A program made the translations under genes and the position numbers. From NCBI GenBank assembly GCA_946406115.1, contig OX291540.1:8242563-8306562 (forward strand): a stretch of 64,000 nucleotides of DNA, read 5' to 3'. How positions within the stretch are numbered: position 1 is the first letter of the stretch; every line of letters starts with the position of its first letter. The notes under the pieces were generated by a model. It was not told the origin of the DNA. It made no database searches and saw only the letters and a list, made by a program, of their open reading frames with translations. This stretch comes from Apoda limacodes (taxonomy: Eukaryota; Arthropoda; Insecta; Lepidoptera; Limacodidae). Positions 1 through 64,000 of the stretch are shown one piece after another.

Positions 1-77
1 TTGTAAAAAAGAGAAAAAATAAAAAATAAAATAAAATATTCAAACAACATTCATTATACATATAGTTACTAAAGATT

Positions 78-120
78 CACACACACTGACACACACACAG
101 ACACACACAAAGAGCGAGAG
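78..120. repeat. Imperfect CA microsatellite
   Basis: Short CACACA/GACACA tract running into GAGCGAGAG. The rest of 1-330 is AT-rich with no recognisable gene. Confidence 0.8.
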
Positions 121-329
121 ACATTTACAAATAAATGTATACCTACTTAAAAGATAACTTAACATTTTTTAGGAACATTTTTAGGTTACTTTGATAAACA
201 CTTACTTTTTTATTGTTCTTATCTTTAATTAAATCATTGTATTGACGACATATTCTTATAATGGGATTATAGTAGGACGTATTGTTTTTGTATACACAAA
301 GGGTAAAGGATTTGGAGTAGCGAAACTTA

Positions 330-1035
330 AAGTTAGTATTAAAATTAATTAGCTATAGAAGATTAGCAGCATCAATAGAGGAGTGTATAATTTTGTGAAG
401 ATATGAAAAAACGATAATTTTGCGGCGCTTCTCAAGTGTGTCGATGTTGAATCTATTAAGTCTACTTTCATACGTAGTAAGATGTCGATCCAGATTATAA
501 CGGAAGCTTAGCATCCTTAAGAACTTTTTCTGCACTCGTTCAATACGATTAATTTGTACAGAATAGTAGGACGACCAAATTATGGAATTATATTCAATTT
601 TACTCCTAATGAGTGCAATGTACAGGTATATTAAACTACGAGACATTTTAAAGTCCTTGGTAATTCTAAATATAAAGCCAGTCAGCTGGTTACTTTTCTG
701 TATTATGTTTTCATAATGATGTTTAAAAGTTAGTTTCTATTCGAACAATACTCCTAAGTCATTAACAACAGCTTTTCGTTCAAGAGGTTTATTATTAATG
801 ATATACTGGAACACACTTTTATGACCTTTACGGGAAAAAGTGATAACGGAACATTTTTTAACATTTAGAACCATGTGATTATAAGATTCGATCTAAGTCA
901 TTTTGTAAAGATGAGAAATCATTATCATTTTTTATTTTCGAATAACAACATTTCAGATCGTTGGCATATAATAGGCAAGGATTATTTAGACAATCAACAA
1001 GGTCATTTATAAACACGATTAAGAAAAGCGGGTTG
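330..1035 (-). mobile_element. Broken non-LTR retrotransposon, reverse transcriptase C-terminal part (jockey/CR1-like)
   Basis: Reading from 1035 down, the minus strand gives FLIVFINDLVDCL, then a mutated catalytic box (YANDLK where YADD is expected), then CSVITFSRKG and IALIRSKIEYNSIIWSSYY, and IERVQKKFLRML near the end. This order is typical of the C-terminal half of a non-LTR reverse transcriptase. Stop codons and frame breaks around 740 and 890 show it is dead. It meets an oppositely oriented fragment at about 1036. Confidence 0.8.
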
Positions 1036-1039
1036 TATG

Positions 1040-2035
1040 AGTTGACAGTAGTTGCTCTGATAGCATGGACATTAATACTGGTGTCCTGCAAGGCTCTGTG
1101 CTGTCTCCTACGCTGTTTCTACTGCATATCAATGACATGTTGGATATCAACCCAACAACATACATTGCTATGCAGATGTCAGTACTGGAGACGCTTATTA
1201 CACGGGTCGTGCACATATCTCTCGTCCCGATGTGGAGAACTTGTGTTTCAAATGGAGACCACTCTGTCCAAGGAATCTGACTGGGGACGGGAAAACTAGG
1301 TCCGATTCAACCCTACAAACACACAAGTCTGCGCGTTCACCGCTAATAAAGCCCCATTCGCCGTGGTTCCACAATTCCAGAACATTCTCCATCTCCAAGA
1401 GCATTGGGGTCTTTGGTGTTGACTTCTCCAGCGATGTTCAGTTCCGAGATCAACGTGCTGCGAGAGCAAGCTGGCGTCCAAAAAACTTGGTGTACTCAAC
1501 AGAGCAAAGCGGTTGCTACTTTATAAGTCGCAAGTTTGGCCCCATATGGATAACTGCTGCCATCTCTGGGCGGGTTCACCCGGATACCAGCTTGGCTCAT
1601 TTGACTCGGTACAACGAAGGGCTGTAAGAATTGCCGACGATCCCAAACTCACTTGCCGTTTCGAGCCCCTAAGTCTGAGGAGAGACTTTGCCTCCATGTG
1701 TGTGTTCTACCGCTTGCACAATGGGATGTATTCTGAGGATTGTTCGAAATGATACCCACGGCTACTTTCTACCATCGTACCGCTCGTCATCGGCAGGGAA
1801 TTCATTTTCAAACTTTAAAACCGAAATGGTTGCATACAGTGCGGTTTCAGAGAAACTTCCTCCCGCGAACGCTCGGTTGTGGAATAATCTCCCTGCCAAG
1901 GTTTTTCTAAGGAATACAGTATGGGGTTCTTTAAGAATTAAGTTTTTTAAAGGTCGGCAACGCGCGAGTGTAAGCCCTGGTGTTGCAAGCGCCCATAAGC
2001 TACGGTGACCGGTGAACTACGGTATAAAAAAAAAC
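1040..2035 (+). mobile_element. Broken non-LTR retrotransposon with 3' end, plus strand
   Basis: The + strand shows TGVLQGSVLSPTLFLLHIND, then frame-shifted reverse transcriptase remains, then SQVWPHMDNCCHLWAG, FDSVQRRAVRIADDP, FASMCVFYRLHNG and finally FKGRQRASVSPGVAS near the C terminus. It ends in a short A-rich tail at about 2028. The same 3' end recurs at 40314-40553 (+) and 61557-61726 (-), so this is a multicopy family. It has several stops and is not active. Confidence 0.82.
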
Positions 2036-2558
2036 TTTTATTTCTCCTAAGTTCTCTGCTTTGTGTCAATAATTCAACTGTTCAAATACAAGAAGTTTTT
2101 CCTTTGTTTACACAGATTAACCCAGCTGGACGCCAAATTTCAATTTTCAAGGTTATCTGGAAGTAGGTTAGATTTTTAATCTATATGTCAGTTAGAAAAA
2201 TGCCGCTTTTTGAACCGTTTGAGCTGTATTGATGAAATTAGGGGTTCTAGGTAGTAAAGTATTTAAATTGCAGATGGTGTTTTACAAAAAGTTACGATAC
2301 GCACATTACCTATGTACTATTGACGTCTTCATCATTATCAATCAAGCTCAAATTGGTCCATTGCTGTACATAAAACTCCTCTATGGCGCGCCATTTCTCC
2401 CGGTCTACCGTTTCTAGATACCACCGACCCGTTTAAGAAGTTTGGTCTATGTGGTATAGGCAAATAAGACTTGACGAAGCTAACCAAATGTTGCCCACCC
2501 TAGCTGAATCCTCCTATCAGTTTCCTTCTCAAAGTTGTACCGGCAGTACGATTTTCTG

Positions 2559-2801
2559 TCAAAGGTAATAATCCCGAACTAATTCGAGTAAGGTATCGGC
2601 GACGTATACTGGTATTGGCACAACTTGTTGGTTTGGTTTGGTTGGTTTGACTTTTGTCTTGTTCAAATTAATGCCAAGACCCACTCGTCGAGTGGATTCA
2701 TCTAGGGAGTGCAACATTTCGGTTAGTTCTTCCAGTGACAACCATAATAACGATGTCGTTGGCAAACCTAAGTTGTAACGGTGTAGCGCGTTGGTAAACA
2801 A
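2559..2801 (-). mobile_element. RTE-like reverse transcriptase fragment, minus strand
   Basis: The minus strand reads SLEELTEMLHSLDESTRRVG, followed by LGINLNKTKV and later VYVADTLLELVRDYYL. This resembles the segment just after the YADD box in RTE-type elements. Flanking sequence to about 3200 has no clear reading frame. It is a remnant only. Confidence 0.6.
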
Positions 2802-3439
2802 TTTCGAGGATATGGCTTGTCTTATCCTGTCCCTATCCGTAATGGTGTTAACAAAACACTAAATTATTTATAAATTATACAATAATATAATTGGAGAAAG
2901 GTGAGGGATGTCGCGCCCTAATCGATCATTGCTGGAAATGCAAGTCATAAAGTTGTTGACGGTTACTACCTAGGCCAACTGAACTACAGTTATGTAGGTT
3001 CAACTTTGAGAAAGATAACTCGTCGAATCCAACTCGGCTGGATAGCGGTCGGGAATAACACAACATCTTTTTCGTCCAAAATACCTAAAGAAGAAAGTCT
3101 ATAACCAATGTGTGTTGCACATTGTTGTAGAAACGTATTTGGTATCTTTTTGCATCTTCTTCCGATTTTAGTCAAGTTTCAGTCAGTAGGATTATATGGA
3201 TTTGACATTTAAAAGACTGCACAACACATTTCAATTCATCGAATTTTCCAGGCTTTACTATACTACGGCTATTGGCATATAAGACTTTTAAAGAGTGCTT
3301 ACTAGTTTCTATATTTTCGTAACTACTAACTAACTGGTATGTATTATTTTCTTATGTTTGGGAATTTGTTTTTTTTTTAGTTTTTTGGTAGTGATACTAT
3401 TTTCGCGACATCTTTTACGTATTTGATAATTAAGTTTGT

Positions 3440-3830
3440 CTTACCATTCTAATCTAACTGTTGGCCTCTTAAATAAGCTTGAAGTCGCTAAGCGACCTAT
3501 GGAATAAAAAATCAGAAACGAGCGAATTCGCTGAAGAACCAAGTTATCAACATGGCTCAAACAGTTAGCAAGCTGAAGTGGCAATGGGCAAGCCACATCG
3601 CTCGTCAAAGCGATAACCGACGGGTACAATAGGGTGTCGAGTTGCAACCACGGAACGGAAGACCCTGCGTGCGACGGGCTCCTACCAGGTGGGCAGACTA
3701 CTTGGTTAGAGCCACAGGAAGCTAGTGGAAGCAGGCAGTTCAAAAGTGGCCGTTGTGGAGACATATGGGTAAGACCTACGTGTAAAAGAAGACGTATTGT
3801 GGCTGAAACGACAATATATAGATAACCTCT
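3440..3830 (+). mobile_element. RTE-like C-terminal fragment, plus strand
   Basis: The + strand carries LNKLEVAKRPME, then KLKWQWASHIARQSDNRR, RRAPTRWADYLVRATG and WPLWRHMGKTYV, interrupted by stops. This is the conserved C-terminal tail of RTE-clade polyproteins. Its orientation is opposite to the fragment at 2559-2801, so the locus has been rearranged or holds two insertions. Confidence 0.68.
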
Positions 3831-4657
3831 AAATTTGACACGTATTTTATTTTATTGGATTGCATTGGCATATTTTGGCGATTTTAGTCTTATTCGTATT
3901 TATTCGTAAATTAAATATCCTAAATGACTAATTTTTATACAAATTTTAGAATCCAAGAAATACACAGTTTTACGTTAAACTGTGATTTTTGTTGTAGAAA
4001 TAGAAAAGAGACAAATAAAACATATTTAGGTATACATATTTATTTATAAATTACGCCGTCAAATAATATAAATTAATTTATGTACAATTTAATAATACAG
4101 TTAAAATATAAAAATAAATATTAGAGATTTTGGTCGGATCTGGACAAAGACCGGTTCAAAGATATTCAGTGGTGGCGACTAAATATCCAAGGAAGGGTCG
4201 AGTTGGTGAAATATTACCAGATCTCAAATCTATGGGCGTTACGATTAAACTTTAAGCATACTTGTTTTAAAGGAAGCTGTAAAAATCTGTTAGATGAGAA
4301 ATAATAAATAAATAAAAACAGAAATTAACCATGGTCGACAATAAATAATTTAACATTTAAACGTTAACAGTGACTAGAGAGCGTACGAGGATTCGATTTC
4401 CAAAGCGACTTCTCATAAGCATTCGACAAGGTGTAACACTTAATGATACTTAATAAATTAATAAATAAATTTATAAAAAAAAACTCCTTTACACACTTAA
4501 GACTCTGAATCATATAAAAAAAATCATTTTCCATGTACAAATTCATATCATTCAGTTTCGATTCGAAAATTTTGGGTTTCTCACAAGGTGTTGCCTTGGG
4601 CCCCACGTTTTAAAAGCTGTACGATCAGTCCATATTTCAGTTTTTCTGTATTATAAC
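3831..4657. other. 3' flank / 3' UTR side of bt, no gene recognised
   Basis: AT-rich sequence that probably includes the bt 3' UTR. A short open frame at 4364-4606 on the minus strand has low-complexity composition and no recognisable domain. A GGTCGGATCTGG-containing stretch around 4125-4250 is more GC-rich and could be an old repeat. Confidence 0.5.
4039..4044 (-). terminator. Possible poly(A) signal of bt
   Basis: An AATAAA on the minus strand lies about 615 nt downstream of the bt stop codon, within AT-rich sequence that has several near matches. Other AATAAA hexamers occur near 3850 and 3900, next to a retrotransposon fragment, so the true 3' end cannot be fixed from sequence. Confidence 0.22.
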
Positions 4658-62154
<57,497 letters not shown>

Positions 62155-62881
62155 CTATATACAGCAAAACAAAATTATGGACTCCATTTTGTGATGAGGA
62201 AGGTACGATAAATTTTAGTTTCTAGACGGTGTATTAGAAAACTTACAAATAGGTGTTGTGAGATAGGTAAGTGATGGTGAATAACATTTAATGATATTTT
62301 TTCGTCATTCTTTTATATATAAATGTGTAAAGGATTGGAATGAATAGAACAGTAGGATCTACTCGCATTTTTAATTACTTGTTTATGTAGACGTAAGAGT
62401 TTTATCTAACGTATTTATTTATTGTAAAGTTGCAGTTTAATTATGAAAACAAGATACGACAACAAGTTAAACAAGTTTTATTACCAAATTTGCTTGCTAG
62501 AATCGTTTGTAAAGTCGTAAAGCATAGGTACATAAAAGTATTGTTAAGAGCTTAGCTTAAAACAATTTTTTTTGAGCCTTATTTCGTTAATAACATTCCA
62601 AAACTAGAACGTAAAATCATGAAATGATCAGCATTGATTAACAAAAAAAAATTAAAATGTTTACGTGTTTCTTAATTTTGTTACAATTAAGTATATTATT
62701 GGGTGCGTTTTTATACAGTGTAAATTGTTATAAACCTCAAAAAAATATTTTTTATGTGAGTAGAAAGCCAATTCGTTTGAAAACATTCAAAGCTTTTAAT
62801 TTTATTTGTCTAACAGTTCGGAATTTTATAGTATATTATTACAGTATATTTTTTAATTTTAAACACACATATAAACACTGA

Positions 62882-63045
62882 GTAGGGATTAAGAGACATA
62901 GGTCTGACAAAAGGTATCTAGATAGGGCAATTGCAGTAAGTACCACACATAATACTAATATGGGGACGTCGCTCCCTAACCCGCACTTAACGCAAGATTG
63001 CCCTGCCTAGACGTCTTTTGTCGGACCTCTGTATCTAATCCTTAC
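62882..63045. mobile_element. Long-inverted-repeat element (MITE-like), 164 bp
   Basis: Left arm 62882-62942 (GTAGGGATTAAGAGACATAG, TCTGACAAAAGGTATCTAG, ATAGGGCAAT) pairs with right arm 62985-63045, whose reverse complement reads GTAAGGATTAGATACAGAGG, TCCGACAAAAGACGTCTAG, GCAGGGCAAT. Arms are about 60 bp with roughly 80 percent identity, and the spacer is about 42 bp. No coding sequence. Confidence 0.75.
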
Positions 63046-63140
63046 CTTGCCGAATGAAAAGAAATAATCCAATTATTGTAGTAAACGTATCATCGGAAAG
63101 AAAGTTAAATAAACTTCACCCACAGTGGTTGCTTGTGAAT

Positions 63141-63416
63141 AGGGTTTCCAGGTCTTAAAACTGTAAAGCCGGACAGACCAGTCAGTTTAGCCGGTCATTT
63201 AGGTAAAAAGGCCGGACATCTTTAATTTTTAGTCTTATTGTAACACGACAATTTGCTTTTTAAAGTTCACCAATTTTTTTTTTTTTTTTATTTAGCATAA
63301 AAAAAGATAAAATTTTAATCCTAACAAAAGCCTGACAGGCCGGACACCGTCTAATTTGGCCGGACACGCAACCAAAAAGCCTGACTGTGTCCGGCTTTAT
63401 CCGGACGCCTGGCAAG
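63141..63416. repeat. GCCGGACA-rich element with partly inverted ends
   Basis: The word GCCGGACA or its near variants occurs at least four times (63175, 63212, 63338, 63358), with the complement GTCCGGC near 63389. Ends AGGGTTTCCAGGT and ACGCCTGGCAAG are imperfect inverted copies (TTnCCAGG). This looks like a short non-autonomous element or solo repeat. Confidence 0.55.
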
Positions 63417-63910
63417 TTTATTTGTGAACATGAATTGGAATAAATTGCAAATTGATAGTATATCTATCTACGTTGGTTTTCTACGATGATAGAGTAACTG
63501 ATAGTGATCTGATCGAAGAGATAGGTACTTAATTAAAATAAAAGATTATTAATAAGTCTATGAATATAAAGACCATCCTATTATAAAAATAAACTCTATA
63601 GCGCTAATTGCATTCAATTTTTTCAGTAGATAACTGTAAATTACAGAGGTATTTAATAAATTAAAAGCCTTGAATGCATATTTAAAAAAAATATCTGCTA
63701 ATGTTAATTTTTTAATTGATCCTTACATTTACTTTAAAACATGTAGGACAATAATAAATGAAACAACAATATTAATGGAGTGTTAGATATCTTGTGTGAA
63801 ATTGTGGTGTGAATTGTTAGGTACAGCCAATTATAAATAGTAAAATGTTTAATTGATTATGTACACATAAATTTATTGTTACATAACAACATCCAGTTAT
63901 ATCGTCTGAC
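63417..63910 (-). other. bt intron sequence, no gene recognised
   Basis: AT-rich sequence without a recognisable domain or repeat. It separates the inverted-repeat elements from the candidate microexon. Confidence 0.6.
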
Positions 63911-63937
63911 CTTTTCCGAATACAGCTTGCCACGTTT
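63911..63937 (-). CDS. bt: Candidate 27-nt microexon of bt, part of the first Ig domain in view
   Basis: The exon at 61995-62154 starts at an Ig C-D strand (EIKDDGDRI), so the first half of that Ig must lie upstream. On the minus strand, 63937-63911 reads KRGKLYSEK in phase 0 and fits the sequence that follows the core Trp of other Ig domains in this protein. It is preceded by a long pyrimidine tract ending in AAAAG and followed by GTCAGA. An in-frame stop just upstream means the exon must be short if real. The AAAG acceptor is unusual and no transcript evidence is available here. Confidence 0.42.
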
Positions 63938-64000
63938 CTTTTGAAAACAAAAAAAGAAATGTTAATATCCTTTTCCATCCTTTATTAATTTTACTTCAGA

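Noticed and set aside
4364..4606. 80-residue open frame on the minus strand after the bt stop codon
   Set aside because: AT-rich, low-complexity composition, no domain, and it lies in the likely 3' UTR.
62657..62881. 74-residue plus-strand open frame with a hydrophobic N terminus like a signal peptide
   Set aside because: Lies in AT-rich intron sequence; Phe/Tyr/Lys/Asn-rich composition is expected from base content. No supporting context.

Overview
The window comes from an insect genome, most likely a moth or butterfly. It is dominated by one gene on the minus strand: the 3' part of bent (bt), which encodes projectin, the insect member of the twitchin/titin family of giant sarcomeric kinases. 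The lepidopteran call is an inference. It rests on the AT-rich introns and on dispersed repeats of types I associate with moths and butterflies: tRNA-derived SINEs, an abundant non-LTR element with a characteristic 3' end, and CCGGCCAAG/CGGAACCCTCGG-type repeats. No species-level signal was found.

Layout in + coordinates. Positions 1-4657 are the 3' flank and 3' UTR side of bt and hold broken non-LTR retrotransposons in both orientations. Positions 4658-62154 hold 87 exons that I could place by GT/AG splice sites and reading frame. A possible 27-nt microexon lies at 63911-63937. The exons sum to 19,725 nt (6,574 codons plus stop), and all 86 junctions keep one open frame. The gene reads from high to low coordinates and continues beyond position 64000 at its 5' end.

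Protein order, N to C: one Ig domain; 13 regular [FnIII-FnIII-Ig] modules; then FnIII x3-Ig, FnIII x2-Ig, FnIII x3-Ig-Ig, FnIII x2-Ig-Ig, FnIII; a linker; a Ser/Thr kinase domain; an autoregulatory tail; and five C-terminal Ig domains with a Ser/Arg-rich linker between the second and third. This makes 37 FnIII and 25 Ig domains. If the 39 FnIII plus 39 Ig described for insect projectin also holds here, the two FnIII domains of the first core module and the N-terminal Ig/PEVK region lie outside the window.

The most striking gene-level feature is a single 4,989-bp exon (28960-33948) carrying about a quarter of the coding sequence seen. Its neighbours are almost all 100-360 bp, and their introns recur at the same place in module after module. 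This looks like clustered intron loss. Introns hold SINE copies, LINE remnants (one copy with endonuclease and reverse transcriptase at 22690-25450), two inverted-repeat elements and other dispersed repeats. I saw no second protein-coding gene, no CRISPR array, no operon-like structure and no clearly new biological system.
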